Assembly: GCF_006715175.1 (NCBI RefSeq)
Contig: NZ_VFMQ01000001.1
Span: 1,364,001 to 1,428,000 of the forward strand
Direction of reading: 5' to 3'
DNA from: Curtobacterium citreum
GTDB taxonomy: Bacteria; Actinomycetota; Actinomycetes; Actinomycetales; Microbacteriaceae
DNA length: 64,000 bases
Shown: piece after piece, positions 17,586 to 26,865 of the stretch
Position numbering within the stretch: the stretch's first letter is position 1
How the letters are laid out: each line of letters starts with the position of its first letter
Program-made: the position numbers and the translations under genes
The notes under the pieces: model-generated
What the model was told of the DNA's origin: nothing
The model's input: the letters and a program-made list of their open reading frames with translations, nothing else
The model's database searches: none

Positions 17586-19109
17586 ATGGCCCAGCAGGAC
17601 AGCCACGACAACGACGACTTCCCGGAGTACGACGACGCCCTCGGGGAGCGACTCGCCGGACTCGACGACGCCGAGGCGGACCAGCGGGCGAACGCGCTCC
17701 GTGCCGGACTCGACGAGTACGAGCTGGACGACGAGGACGTCGCGCTCCTGGACGCCGGCGAACTCGGCGAGGACGGCGTCCACTACCTGCCGGCGTACCC
17801 GGTGCTCGCGATCGTCGGCCGCCCGAACGTCGGCAAGTCGGCGCTCGTGAACCGCATCATCGGTCGTCGCGAGGCCGTCGTGCAGGACGTCCCCGGTGTC
17901 ACCCGCGACCGCGTCTCGTACAAGGCCGAGTGGAACGACAAGCGCTTCACCCTCGTCGACACCGGCGGGTGGGAGCCCGACGCCCGGGGCATCAACGCCT
18001 CGGTCGCGGCGCAGGCCGAGGTCGCGGTCGACCTCGCCGACGCCGTGCTGTTCGTCGTGGACGTCACCGTCGGCATCACCGCCACGGACGAGCACGTCGT
18101 CAAGATGCTCCGCGGCACCGACCGTCCGGTCATCGTCGTGGCGAACAAGGCCGACGACGACCGCCGCGACCTCGACGCCTTCGAGCTGTGGAACCTGGGC
18201 CTCGGCGAGCCGCACCCGGTCTCCGCGCTGCACGGCCGCGGCGTCGCGGACCTGATGGACCTGATCATCAAGACGCTGCCGGACACCTCGGCCGTCGCCA
18301 AGCAGGAGGTCGGCGGGCCCCGTCGCGTCGCGATCCTCGGCCGCCCGAACGTCGGCAAGAGCTCGCTGCTCAACAAGGCCGCGGGCGAGGAGCGCGTGGT
18401 CGTCAACGACCTCGCCGGGACCACGCGCGACCCGGTGGACGAGCAGATCGAGCTCGGCGGCAAGGTCTGGCGCTTCGTCGACACCGCCGGCATCCGGAAG
18501 CGCGTGCACCTGCAGCAGGGCGCCGACTTCTACGCGTCGCTCCGCACGACCGCCGCGCTCGAGAAGGCCGAGGTCGCCGTCGTGGTCCTCGACGTCACCG
18601 AGCCGATCTCGACGCAGGACCTGCGCATCATCGACCTGGTGCTCGAGTCCGGCCGCGCGCTCGTGCTCGCCTACAACAAGTGGGACCTGCTCGACGACGA
18701 CCGTCGCCGCTACCTGGAGCGCGAGATCGAGCAGGACCTGGCGCACGTCGCCTGGGCGCCCCGCGTGAACATCTCGGCCCGCACCGGCCGGCACCTCGAG
18801 AAGCTCGTCCCGGCGCTCGAGACCGCGCTCGAGTCCTGGGACACCCGCATCCCGACCGGCAAGGTCAACGCCTTCATCGCCGAGCTCGTGCAGGAGCACC
18901 CGCACCCGGTCCGCGGTGGCAAGCAGCCGCGCATCCTGTTCGGGACGCAGGCGTCGAGCCAGCCGCCGACGTTCGTGCTGTTCACCTCGGCGTTCCTCGA
19001 CCCGCAGTACCGCCGCTTCATCACGCGCCGGCTCCGCGAGGTCTGGGGCTTCGAGGGCACCCCGATCAACGTCAACATGCGCGTCCGCGAGCGGCGGAAG
19101 CGCTCCTAG
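17586..19109 (+). CDS. der: Ribosome-assembly GTPase Der (EngA)
   Basis: Double GTPase needed for 50S maturation. 507 aa: an acidic N-terminal tail of about 70 residues, G domain 1 ([13 protein letters not shown] at 78-90, [23 protein letters not shown]), G domain 2 ([15 protein letters not shown] near 253, [27 protein letters not shown]) and a C-terminal KH-like domain ending [20 protein letters not shown] 17586 has GAGGA about 9 nt upstream. Confidence 0.97.
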   Translation: MAQQDSHDNDDFPEYDDALGERLAGLDDAEADQRANALRAGLDEYELDDEDVALLDAGELGEDGVHYLPAYPVLAIVGRPNVGKSALVNRIIGRREAVVQDVPGVTRDRVSYKAEWNDKRFTLVDTGGWEPDARGINASVAAQAEVAVDLADAVLFVVDVTVGITATDEHVVKMLRGTDRPVIVVANKADDDRRDLDAFELWNLGLGEPHPVSALHGRGVADLMDLIIKTLPDTSAVAKQEVGGPRRVAILGRPNVGKSSLLNKAAGEERVVVNDLAGTTRDPVDEQIELGGKVWRFVDTAGIRKRVHLQQGADFYASLRTTAALEKAEVAVVVLDVTEPISTQDLRIIDLVLESGRALVLAYNKWDLLDDDRRRYLEREIEQDLAHVAWAPRVNISARTGRHLEKLVPALETALESWDTRIPTGKVNAFIAELVQEHPHPVRGGKQPRILFGTQASSQPPTFVLFTSAFLDPQYRRFITRRLREVWGFEGTPINVNMRVRERRKRS

Positions 19110-19129
19110 CGGGGCTGCGGGGGCAGGGG

Positions 19130-19753
19130 GTGCGTCGGCGAGCAGGACGGGGACCGGGGACGGTCGCCGTCGTGCTCGCCGTCGTCGTGCTCGCGATCGT
19201 CGGGGTCGTCGCGAGCGGGGGCGTGTTCCTCGCGACCGGGTCCGAACGGGACGGCGGTCGGGTCAGCAGTGTGCGGCCGTGGTCCGATCCCCAGCCGTCC
19301 GCTGCGGCCACGCAGGACGTGCGCGTCGGCAACGCGCTCGGTGCGCCCGTGCCGCAGCAGTCTGCGGCACCGGTGCCGCGCGCCGTCCGGGACTGGGTGG
19401 TGCAGGCGCTGCCGCTCGAAGGTGACCTCGTGGCCGCTGCCGGCGGTGCGTCCGGTCGGGTCCGGGTCGGAGCGACCGCGAGCTCCGAGGTGACGATCGC
19501 GCTGCGTGACGTGGTCGTCGCTCCTGGACACCCGTCCGTGGTCGTGCTGCTCTCGCAACAGGTGCACGGCGACGGCCCGTCGCCGGGACACGTCGACATC
19601 GCCGACGCGCTGGTCGAGCTCCCCGCCGACGATGCGTCCGCCTCGATCGTGTTGTCGGACCTGTCCCGGATCCCGACGGACGTCCGGTCGGTCGTCGTGG
19701 CGGACGCCGCCAGTGGCGTCGTGCTGGGGCGCGCCGTCCTGCTCCCCGCCTGA
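19130..19753 (+). CDS. Hypothetical membrane-anchored exported protein
   Basis: 207 aa: a short basic N-terminus (MRRRAGRGPGT), one hydrophobic segment (AVVLAVVVLAIVGVVASGGVF) and an extracytoplasmic part with no recognised domain. The C-terminal 150 residues look like beta-strands separated by short loops. GTG 19130 follows a G-rich AGGGG stretch. It lies between der and the type VII-like locus and could belong to either transcript. I do not recognise the family. Confidence 0.68.
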   Translation: MRRRAGRGPGTVAVVLAVVVLAIVGVVASGGVFLATGSERDGGRVSSVRPWSDPQPSAAATQDVRVGNALGAPVPQQSAAPVPRAVRDWVVQALPLEGDLVAAAGGASGRVRVGATASSEVTIALRDVVVAPGHPSVVVLLSQQVHGDGPSPGHVDIADALVELPADDASASIVLSDLSRIPTDVRSVVVADAASGVVLGRAVLLPA

Positions 19754-19896
19754 CGACCGCGGTGCTCGTGCCGCCCGGCGTGCTGGCCGTCGCGCGATCG
19801 GTCGTGCCGCATGTCGGCACGCCCGTCGTGCGGCCCGTCGGTGCGACCGGGAGGCACGGTGCGGGTCCGCCCCGCCGGATGCGGCACCATGGACTC

Positions 19897-20427
19897 GTGC
19901 GTCTCCCCGTCCTCGCCGACCGTCTGTGGTGTCGGCTGCAGCTGGACCGTCTCGCCGGCGGCCGTCAGGCCGGCTACGTCATCCGCGAGGACATGCTCGC
20001 GCACCCCGACACGGTCCGGTCCTTCCGGTGGATCCGCTGGCTGCTCGTCGCCGAGACCGTGGTCGGCCTGGCGGCGATCGTCGTGGCGGTGCTGCTGACC
20101 CGTGCGGGAGAGACGGTCCCGTGGGCGGTCTGGTTCCGAGCCACCGTCGTGCTCCTCATCACCCTGACGCTGTACGTGTTCGCCTGGCGGGCGCAGCTCG
20201 GCTACTACTGGGCGTACCAGCGGCTGCGGTTGTTCAGCCGGATCTTCCCCGTCGTGACGCTCGTCGTCGCGGCGATCCCGGGGCTGTACCCGTTCTGGAT
20301 GGTGATCGAGCAGATCGTGTTCTCGCTGCTGATGATCGGCATCGGGGACGTGCTGACGAGCGACCACATGCGGGCGACGTTTCCGAAGCCGGCCGTGGCT
20401 GCGCGTCGGGAGCGCTCCACGGAGTGA
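19897..20427 (+). CDS. Multi-pass membrane protein upstream of the EccC-like gene
   Basis: 176 aa with about four hydrophobic segments: WLLVAETVVGLAAIVVAVLL, VWFRATVVLLITLTLYVFAW, FSRIFPVVTLVVAAIPGLYPF and VIEQIVFSLLMIGIGDVL. The cytosolic N-terminus carries a CRLQLDRLAGGRQAG motif. GTG 19897 is chosen because the coding pattern begins there and CACCAT (one base off TANNNT) lies 6 nt upstream. It directly precedes the secretion ATPase gene and might be a small integral component, but no EccD, EccB or EsaA likeness could be seen. Confidence 0.65.
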   Translation: MRLPVLADRLWCRLQLDRLAGGRQAGYVIREDMLAHPDTVRSFRWIRWLLVAETVVGLAAIVVAVLLTRAGETVPWAVWFRATVVLLITLTLYVFAWRAQLGYYWAYQRLRLFSRIFPVVTLVVAAIPGLYPFWMVIEQIVFSLLMIGIGDVLTSDHMRATFPKPAVAARRERSTE

Positions 20428-20459
20428 GCGACGACGATGCCACGGTCGGACGGCAACCG

Positions 20460-20465
20460 TACGAT
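20460..20465 (+). promoter_or_regulatory. -10 box upstream of the EccC-like gene
   Basis: TACGAT, 20 nt before the GTG at 20486; a G-rich ribosome-binding site (GGCAGGGGGGT) lies between. This would be a leadered transcript for the secretion locus. Confidence 0.45.
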
Positions 20466-20485
20466 GGTCGGCAGGGGGGTGGTGT

Positions 20486-23400
20486 GTGAAACTCAAGGTG
20501 ACCATCGCGGGGCCGAGGGCGGACCGCGACGTCGTGGTGACGGCGGACGTGACGGCGACCATCGGCTCACTGGCCGATCGGCTCGCGCGCGGACGGACCG
20601 CCGCGGACGGTGTCCCGCTGACGCTGCGCGTGTGGTTCCCCGACCGACCGCAACCCCGCCTGCTCAACCCGTCGGCGACGGTGCACGAGTCGTCGCTCCG
20701 GTCCGGCTGCCGGGTCGAGGTCGTCGCGGCGACGGACCGACGTCGCGGCGACGACGTCGAAGATGCTCCCGCGGCGGTCGCCCGGGTGCTCTCCGGGCCG
20801 GACGCGGGCAACGAGTTCACCCTGTCCCAGGGGGTCAACCTCGTCGGCCGTGACGCCATGGCGCAGGTCTGGCTCGCGGGCGACGACCTGGTCTCTCGAC
20901 GCCACGCCACGGTGACGGTCGGTGAGACCGTGGAGGTCGTCGACCTGAACTCCGCGAACGGGGTCGAGGTCGACGGTCGGCTCGTCTCCCGTTCGTTCGT
21001 CGATCCCGACACGACGGTCCGGGTCGGTGACACCACGCTGCGCATCCGACCGCTGCCCACCGCGCCGCCCGTGCCGGGGGGGAGTTCCGGCGCTCCCGCA
21101 TCCGCGGCGACGGCGGTGGACTTCAGCCGCTCGCCCCGCGTCGAGCCGGCGCACCGCGGCCGCCAGTTCACCCTGCCCGAGATCCCGGTGCCGGGGGAGA
21201 AGCCCCGGTTGCCGATGATCGCGATCATCGCGCCGATCATCCTCGGGGCGGTCCTGTTCCTCGTCACGAAACAGCCGTACACACTGATCTTCATCGCGCT
21301 CTCGCCGGTCATCATGATCGGTACGTGGATCGACCAGCGCGTCCAGGCCCGGCGGCGTCGACGCGACGAACGCCAGCGCTTCGAGGATTCGCTCGCAGAC
21401 TCGCGCCAACGACTCGCGGCGGCCCGTGCGGCAGAGATCGAAGCGCGGACGGCCGAGTCTCCGGCCTCGGCCGTCGTGACCGCGGCGATGCGCAACCGCT
21501 CGGCCCTGCTCTGGACCCGGAAGCCCGAGCACACCACCTTCCTCGAGGTCCGCTTCGGTTCCGGTACACAACCGTCGCGTTCCACCGTCACCCTGCCGTC
21601 GAAGAACTCCGGCAGCGTCGACGACTGGAACCGTGCCGAGGCGCTCGCCGACGAGTACGCCACGATCGGACCGGTACCCGTGGTCGAGACCTTCGAACGC
21701 GCCGGCGCGATCGGTGTCGCCGGCAGCGGGCTGGCGGCGGACGACGTCGCACGATCGCTCGTGGTGCAGCTCGCCGGGCTGCACAGCCCGGCAGACCTCG
21801 TGCTCACCGCGTTCGCCGGCGGCACCACCACCGACCAGTGGTCGTGGCTCAAGTGGCTGCCGCACGTCGACTCGCCGTACAGCCCGCTGCGCTCCTCGGG
21901 ACTCGTGCACGACTTCGCCGGCGCATCCACGCTGCTGGCCGAGCTCGAGGGGCTCGTGGCGACCCGCCGTGCGGCCGGCTCGGGCCGCGGCGAGCAGGTC
22001 CGGTCGCGCATCGACGAGTCCCGCGCGCTGGACGAGGACCACGGCGAGTCGGTCGACCGGCTGCCCGCGACCCCGGCCGTCGTCGTGCTCGTCAGCGCCG
22101 AGGCGCCCGCCGACCGTGCCCGACTCGTCGCCCTGGCCGAGGAGGGACCCGACCTCAGCGTGCACGTCCTCTGGCTCGCCCCCACGCTGCAGGCGCTGCC
22201 CGTCGTGTGCCGCACGCACATCGTGCTCGACCGTGCGAGCGGGACCGCCACGGTCGGTTTCGTCCGGTCCGGACAGTCGGTCGTGCTCGACGAGCTCGAT
22301 CGTGTGGACAGCATCGAGGCAGCGACCGTCGCCCGCGCGATCGCGCCGATCCAGGACTCCGGGGCACGGGTCCTCGACGAGACCGACCTGCCGCACAGCG
22401 TGGCGTTCGTCGACCTGTACGAGGGGGACGTCGCCGCTGACCCCGCCGCCATCGTCCAACGGTGGTCGAAGAATGACAGCTTGACCGGGGCATGGGTGCC
22501 CGGTTCCGGACGGGAGAGCGGTGGCGTGCGCGCCGTCGTGGGACAGGGTCCGAGCGAGCCGCTCGCCCTCGACCTGCGTGCCCACGGTCCGCACGCACTC
22601 GTCGGCGGGACCACGGGCTCCGGCAAGAGCGAGTTCCTGCAGACCTGGATCATGGGCATGGCGACGGAGTACGCGCCCGACCGGCTCACGTTCCTGCTCG
22701 TCGACTACAAGGGCGGTGCCGCGTTCGCCGAGTGCGTCGGCCTGCCGCACACCGTCGGCCTCGTCACCGACCTCAACCCGCACCTCGTCCGTCGCGCGCT
22801 CACCTCGCTGCGTGCCGAACTCCGGTACCGCGAGCGCCTACTGAACGACCGTGGCGCGAAGGACCTCGTCACACTCGAGCAGCGAGGTGATCCCGCGGCA
22901 CCGCCCGTGCTCGTCATCGTGATCGACGAGTTCGCCGCGCTCGCCGCCGAGATCCCGGAGTTCATCGACGGCGTCATCGACGTCGCCCAGCGCGGTCGTT
23001 CGCTCGGTCTGCACCTCGTGATGGCGACCCAGCGCCCGAGCGGCGTCATCAAGGACTCCCTGCGGGCGAACACGAACCTGCGCATCGCGCTCCGCGTCGC
23101 AGACCCGGTCGACAGCGAGGACGTCCTCGGGGTGGCCGACGCTGCCTTCTTCGACCCGGGCACCCCCGGCCGCGCGGCGGCGAAGATCGGTCCGGGTCGG
23201 GTGCTGGATTTCCAGACCGCCTACCTCGGCGGCCGCTCCGACGACGTCGTGCACGAGCCGGACGTCGACGTGCAGGACTTCCCGTTCGGACCGGGCAGCA
23301 CCTGGCCGAGCCCACCACGGGCACCGCGCGACTCGGCCCGGGCCCGGGACATCGAGCGGCTCGCCGCCACGATCGTCCGCGCCGCCGACCAGCAGGCACT

Positions 23401-24955
23401 CGACGTGCCGCGGAAGCCGTGGCTCGACCAGCTGCCGGACGCGGTCGGCCTGGAGGCCCTGCCCACCTCCGACGGATCGGCCCTCGTCATCGGGACAGTC
23501 GACCTGCCCGAGTCGCAGCAGCAGACCCCGTTCCGTCTCGACCTCGACGCAGTCGGCAACGTGGCCGTGCTCGGCGCCGGAGGCGCCGGCAAGTCGGCGG
23601 CGCTCCGCGCCGTCGCGGTCGCCGCCTCCGCGGCGGCAGACCGGTTCCCGGTCCGCATCACCGGACTCGACCTGGGCGGCGGCGGCCTCCGCATGCTCGA
23701 AGCGCTGCCCACGGTGGGCACCGTCATCAGCGGGCCGGACGACGAACTGATCACGCGCCTCCTGGCCGACCTCGAGTCGACCGTCGCCGACCGCGCCGCA
23801 CGGTTCGCGGCGGCTCGGGCGTCGACCCTCAGCGAGTACCGCGAGGTGACCGGCACCGCCGAGCCGCGCGTCCTCGTCCTGGTCGACGGCATGGGCGCGT
23901 TCCGGAACGAGTACGAGTTCCGGCTCGGGACACAGCCCGTCTTCGACCAGCTCGTCGCGATCGCGGCGACCGGTCGCGCGCTGGGCGTGCACGTGGTGAT
24001 GAGCGCGGACCGCATCGCGGCGTTCCCGTCGAACCTGCAGGCCGCGATCGGGGAGCGCATCGTGCTCCGACTCGCGACCGAGATGGAGTACCACGCGGCC
24101 GACGTACCGGCGGACGTGCTCGAGGACGCTGTGCCCGGCCGAGGACTCGTCGACGAGCACGAGGTGCAGCTCGGGGTGGTCGGAGGCAGCAGCGACCTCG
24201 TCGCGCAGGCCGCGGCGGTCGAGGCGCTGGCGGCCGACCTGCTGCGTCGTGGGGTCGCGGAGGCCCCGCCGATCCGCCGTCTGCCCGAGGACGTCGATCG
24301 CGCCGCGCTGCCGGTCGCCGTGGCCGGGCGACCGACGATCGGGCTCGCGGACGACACCCTCGGCCCGGTCGGCGTCCCGACGGACGGTCTTTTCGTGGTC
24401 ACCGGACCCTTCGGCTCCGGGCGGTCCACGACGATGCGGACCGTCCTGCGCTCCGTGCGCGCGGCCTGGCCGGACCGTCCCGCGCACTTGGTGGTCGGAC
24501 GACGGTCCGCGCTGCGCGACGCCACCGACTGGGCCTCGGCGGCACGGGACGCTACCGACGCCGAGGCCATCGCATCGCAGCTGGCGACCGTGTTGGAGAG
24601 CGGCCTGGGTGCCGGACCGGACCCGGTGATCGTGATCGAGAACGTCGGCGACTTCGAGGGGCTCCCGGCCGAGAGCCAGGTGGCGAGGCTGATCAAGGCC
24701 GCCCGCCGAGCCGGGGTGTTCGTGCTCGCCGAGGCCGACACGGTGACGGCGCCGAACGCATGGCAGCTCTTCGCCGAGCTCAAGACCGCTCGCGCCGGGA
24801 TCGCCTTGCAACCGGAGGAGACCGACGGGCTGACGCTCTTCCGGACAGCGTTCCCTCGGGTGACCAGGGCCGACTTCCCCGTGGGCCGCGGGATCATGGT
24901 CGATTCCGGGAGGCTCACGCGGGTGCAGGTCGCCCGGGATCCCGAGTCCTCCTGA
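20486..24955 (+). CDS. FHA-containing FtsK/SpoIIIE ATPase of a type VII-like secretion system (EccC/EssC)
   Basis: 1489-aa motor ATPase of a type VII secretion machine. Order: a ubiquitin-like or degenerate FHA N-terminus (1-80); an FHA domain (about 97-190, with LVGRD, SRRHATV and NSANG, the phosphothreonine-binding pattern); two membrane helices (about 243-285); then three P-loop domains: GGTTGSGKSEFLQTW near residue 706 with Walker B LVIVIDEFAAL near 808, GAGGAGKSAALRA near 1030, and GPFGSGRSTTMRT near 1306. The FHA-first layout resembles firmicute EssC more than mycobacterial EccC. A WXG100 gene follows. Only this core component and a small membrane protein are recognisable; no eccB, eccD, eccE or mycosin is nearby. 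Confidence 0.92.
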   Translation: MKLKVTIAGPRADRDVVVTADVTATIGSLADRLARGRTAADGVPLTLRVWFPDRPQPRLLNPSATVHESSLRSGCRVEVVAATDRRRGDDVEDAPAAVARVLSGPDAGNEFTLSQGVNLVGRDAMAQVWLAGDDLVSRRHATVTVGETVEVVDLNSANGVEVDGRLVSRSFVDPDTTVRVGDTTLRIRPLPTAPPVPGGSSGAPASAATAVDFSRSPRVEPAHRGRQFTLPEIPVPGEKPRLPMIAIIAPIILGAVLFLVTKQPYTLIFIALSPVIMIGTWIDQRVQARRRRRDERQRFEDSLADSRQRLAAARAAEIEARTAESPASAVVTAAMRNRSALLWTRKPEHTTFLEVRFGSGTQPSRSTVTLPSKNSGSVDDWNRAEALADEYATIGPVPVVETFERAGAIGVAGSGLAADDVARSLVVQLAGLHSPADLVLTAFAGGTTTDQWSWLKWLPHVDSPYSPLRSSGLVHDFAGASTLLAELEGLVATRRAAGSGRGEQVRSRIDESRALDEDHGESVDRLPATPAVVVLVSAEAPADRARLVALAEEGPDLSVHVLWLAPTLQALPVVCRTHIVLDRASGTATVGFVRSGQSVVLDELDRVDSIEAATVARAIAPIQDSGARVLDETDLPHSVAFVDLYEGDVAADPAAIVQRWSKNDSLTGAWVPGSGRESGGVRAVVGQGPSEPLALDLRAHGPHALVGGTTGSGKSEFLQTWIMGMATEYAPDRLTFLLVDYKGGAAFAECVGLPHTVGLVTDLNPHLVRRALTSLRAELRYRERLLNDRGAKDLVTLEQRGDPAAPPVLVIVIDEFAALAAEIPEFIDGVIDVAQRGRSLGLHLVMATQRPSGVIKDSLRANTNLRIALRVADPVDSEDVLGVADAAFFDPGTPGRAAAKIGPGRVLDFQTAYLGGRSDDVVHEPDVDVQDFPFGPGSTWPSPPRAPRDSARARDIERLAATIVRAADQQALDVPRKPWLDQLPDAVGLEALPTSDGSALVIGTVDLPESQQQTPFRLDLDAVGNVAVLGAGGAGKSAALRAVAVAASAAADRFPVRITGLDLGGGGLRMLEALPTVGTVISGPDDELITRLLADLESTVADRAARFAAARASTLSEYREVTGTAEPRVLVLVDGMGAFRNEYEFRLGTQPVFDQLVAIAATGRALGVHVVMSADRIAAFPSNLQAAIGERIVLRLATEMEYHAADVPADVLEDAVPGRGLVDEHEVQLGVVGGSSDLVAQAAAVEALAADLLRRGVAEAPPIRRLPEDVDRAALPVAVAGRPTIGLADDTLGPVGVPTDGLFVVTGPFGSGRSTTMRTVLRSVRAAWPDRPAHLVVGRRSALRDATDWASAARDATDAEAIASQLATVLESGLGAGPDPVIVIENVGDFEGLPAESQVARLIKAARRAGVFVLAEADTVTAPNAWQLFAELKTARAGIALQPEETDGLTLFRTAFPRVTRADFPVGRGIMVDSGRLTRVQVARDPESS

Positions 24956-24957
24956 TC

Positions 24958-24975
24958 GGGGACCCACTCGTCCCC
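24958..24975 (+). other. Small hairpin between the ATPase and WXG100 genes
   Basis: GGGGA and TCCCC pair around an 8-nt loop directly after the ATPase stop, and a CCCC/GGGG hairpin follows at 24972-24986. It may reduce read-through. A possible -10 (TACGGT, 25026-25031) for the WXG100 gene lies downstream, but I see no well-spaced -35. Confidence 0.35.
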
Positions 24976-25083
24976 CTCGAACGGGGGCGTGGACATCGCA
25001 TGGGTGATTGGTCCCGAACCGGTGTTACGGTGGTCGCGATTGCCGGAGGGGCTGGCGGTCAGACCACCGCGAAGGGGTGCTAC

Positions 25084-25380
25084 GTGGCCAACATCAACGT
25101 CTCCTACCAGGAGCTCAACAGCAACGCCGACCGTCTGCTCGCAGGGCGTGACGAGATCAACTCGACCCTGTCGAAGCTGCAGGTGCAGATCGCTTCACTG
25201 ACGCAGGCCGGGTTCCAGACGGACCGTTCCTCCGGTGCGTACAACGAGGCCTACAACCGCTTCACGAGCGGCGCGCAGAACACCATCGGCGGCCTGAATG
25301 ACCTTGCGCAGTTCCTTCGCACGACCGCCCAGACGCTGGGCGACGTCGACCAGCAGCTCGCGTCGCGACTCGGACGCTGA
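25084..25380 (+). CDS. WXG100-family small secreted protein (EsxA-like)
   Basis: 98-aa helical hairpin protein, the classic substrate and co-factor of type VII secretion. The central turn, normally W-x-G, reads SLTQAGFQTDRSSGAY (AGFQTD at 42-47), the variant common in actinobacterial WXG100 proteins with SGFVTD-like turns. Heptad-like helices lie on both sides. GTG 25084 gives MANINVSYQEL and has GAAGGGG about 6 nt upstream. It lies 128 bp after the ATPase gene, and a strong hairpin follows, as expected for a highly expressed single gene. Confidence 0.9.
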   Translation: MANINVSYQELNSNADRLLAGRDEINSTLSKLQVQIASLTQAGFQTDRSSGAYNEAYNRFTSGAQNTIGGLNDLAQFLRTTAQTLGDVDQQLASRLGR

Positions 25381-25402
25381 TCGGGTCGACCGGAACAGGG
25401 AT

Positions 25403-25425
25403 GGCCGGCGCTGCAGGCGCCGGCC
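25403..25425 (+). terminator. Terminator hairpin after the WXG100 gene
   Basis: GGCCGGCGC and GCGCCGGCC form a 9-bp stem around a 5-nt loop, followed by GTCTCCTTCG. It lies 22 nt after the WXG100 stop. Confidence 0.7.
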
Positions 25426-25450
25426 GTCTCCTTCGTGGGGGGGGTAGGGC

Positions 25451-26014
25451 ATGTACGGGGAGATGACACAGCTGCGGGCGAAGGCCCGTGCGCTGCGAGA
25501 CGACGCCGACGGGTTGCGCTCACGGGCGAGCGCGCTGGTGTCGCAGGCCGACGGTCTGTCGTCGGCGGGGAAGGCGGCCGACGCCGTACGCCGTCGGGTC
25601 CAGGAGTCCGGCGCTGAGCTCGGCAAGAAGGCGCAGCTGCTCGACGAGGCAGCGAACGCCCTCGATGCGCACGCGAAGACCGTCGACGCCGTGAAGGCTC
25701 AGATCGCCGAGGCCGAGCGCGTCGCACGCGACCTGTGGAACCAGGCGGCGCACCTGGCGGCGAACGTCGTGAACGCCGTCAAGGACGTCGCGTCGAACGC
25801 CGTCAACGGGTTGATGCAGGTGATCGGCGCCGCGGGCTCGGGTGAGCCCGACCACGTCCGCGTCTCCGTGCATGAGCTCGGCGGGCAACAGGTGTCTGAC
25901 GGCCAGGTCGCGAGTGCCAAGTCGTTCATCGCGCAGGTGCCGTCCCCGCCGCCGTCCGGTTCGAAGGACTGGATCGACGTGCGCGCTGCCGCGATCCGGA
26001 ACGGTGTCGGATGA
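25451..26014 (+). CDS. Coiled-coil protein of the type VII-like locus
   Basis: 187 aa. Residues 1-100 are strongly helical with heptads (LRAKARALRDDADGLRSRAS, VRRRVQESGAELGKKAQLLD), followed by an alanine-rich amphipathic stretch and a polar tail with PSPPPSGSKDW. The pattern resembles WXG/LXG-type secretion partners or targeting chaperones, but I recognise no named family. ATG 25451 follows GTAGGG; ATG 25463 is an alternative. It overlaps the next gene by 4 nt (ATGA), so the two products are probably made together. Confidence 0.75.
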   Translation: MYGEMTQLRAKARALRDDADGLRSRASALVSQADGLSSAGKAADAVRRRVQESGAELGKKAQLLDEAANALDAHAKTVDAVKAQIAEAERVARDLWNQAAHLAANVVNAVKDVASNAVNGLMQVIGAAGSGEPDHVRVSVHELGGQQVSDGQVASAKSFIAQVPSPPPSGSKDWIDVRAAAIRNGVG

Positions 26015-26865
26015 GCGGGGCACCGGCCATCGACGTCATCGACTGGGACCTGACGGTCGACGAGCTCCGCAGCGTCCGCGAGCACCTGCCCGGGCTCGTC
26101 CTGCCGTCCTTCGTGCCCTCGGGTGCGCCGGAGCAGCAGTCCACGGAAGCGCTGGTCGAGCGTGGGGTGCTCACACGCGGGCCCGACGCCGGTGCCGAGA
26201 CGTGGACGGACGACCTCGATGCGCCGTTCCTGCTGTCACTCGCGCTGCAGAACGCCGGTTCGATCGTCATTCAGGTGACCGCATGGGACGCCGAGGCGAC
26301 GTTGGCGCATTCGACCGTCCTCGGTGGCGACGCTGCCTCGCACCTCACCGTGCGGAGCCAGCGGACCGGTGACAGCAGTAGTGCGCACCTGCGCGGCTCC
26401 GTGCTCAACCAGGCGTGGTCGGCGCTCGTCGGTCTGATCCCCTCCCTCGAGGTGACAGATCCGGTCCGGGGCTCGACCACCGTCAGCACCGTGGCGTCCC
26501 AGGCGCTGGTCGACGCCATCCAGCGCGGCGATGCCCGGGTACTCGATGCCGTGGTGGCAGAACTGCACGTCCCTTCCGACGCGGTGGGACTTTTCCGGGG
26601 GCTGGCTGAGCCCGTGCAGCACGGCTTCCGTGTGAAGGCCTTCACCGCGGACCGTGGCCCGGTCTTCATCGCCGACTGGTTCGGCACCCGTCGCGGATGG
26701 CTCCGGATGAGCATCGGCCTCGGCTCGGATGCGCCCGGCTCGGAGGTCACACCCGATCGCATCATCGATGCCGGCACGGTCACCGTGTCCGCCCAGACGG
26801 ACGAGGAGATCCGCACGGATCTCCTCGGTCTCGTCGCTGGACTCATCAAGGACCGAGATGTCTGA
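26011..26865 (+). CDS. Type VII locus-associated protein, possibly EspG-like
   Basis: 284 aa, soluble, mixed alpha/beta, no signal peptide or membrane segment. It begins with VIDWDLTVDELRSVREHL and has a LVERGVLTRG turn and a C-terminal strand-rich half (FRVKAFTADRGPVFIADWFG). Size, order and location fit an EspG-type cytosolic chaperone that recognises secretion substrates, but the resemblance is weak and the name is a guess. It is coupled upstream (ATGA) and overlaps the hydrolase gene by 8 nt, so it may be the dedicated chaperone of that protein. Confidence 0.7.
   Translation: MSGAPAIDVIDWDLTVDELRSVREHLPGLVLPSFVPSGAPEQQSTEALVERGVLTRGPDAGAETWTDDLDAPFLLSLALQNAGSIVIQVTAWDAEATLAHSTVLGGDAASHLTVRSQRTGDSSSAHLRGSVLNQAWSALVGLIPSLEVTDPVRGSTTVSTVASQALVDAIQRGDARVLDAVVAELHVPSDAVGLFRGLAEPVQHGFRVKAFTADRGPVFIADWFGTRRGWLRMSIGLGSDAPGSEVTPDRIIDAGTVTVSAQTDEEIRTDLLGLVAGLIKDRDV

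Noticed and set aside
16068..18905. Long antisense frame over tyrA, cmk and der
   Set aside because: Same artefact; the plus-strand genes have full motif sets.
25026..25031. Housekeeping promoter for the WXG100 gene (TTGGTC plus TACGGT)
   Set aside because: The two boxes are only 12 nt apart, too close for a standard promoter; only the -10 remains possible.
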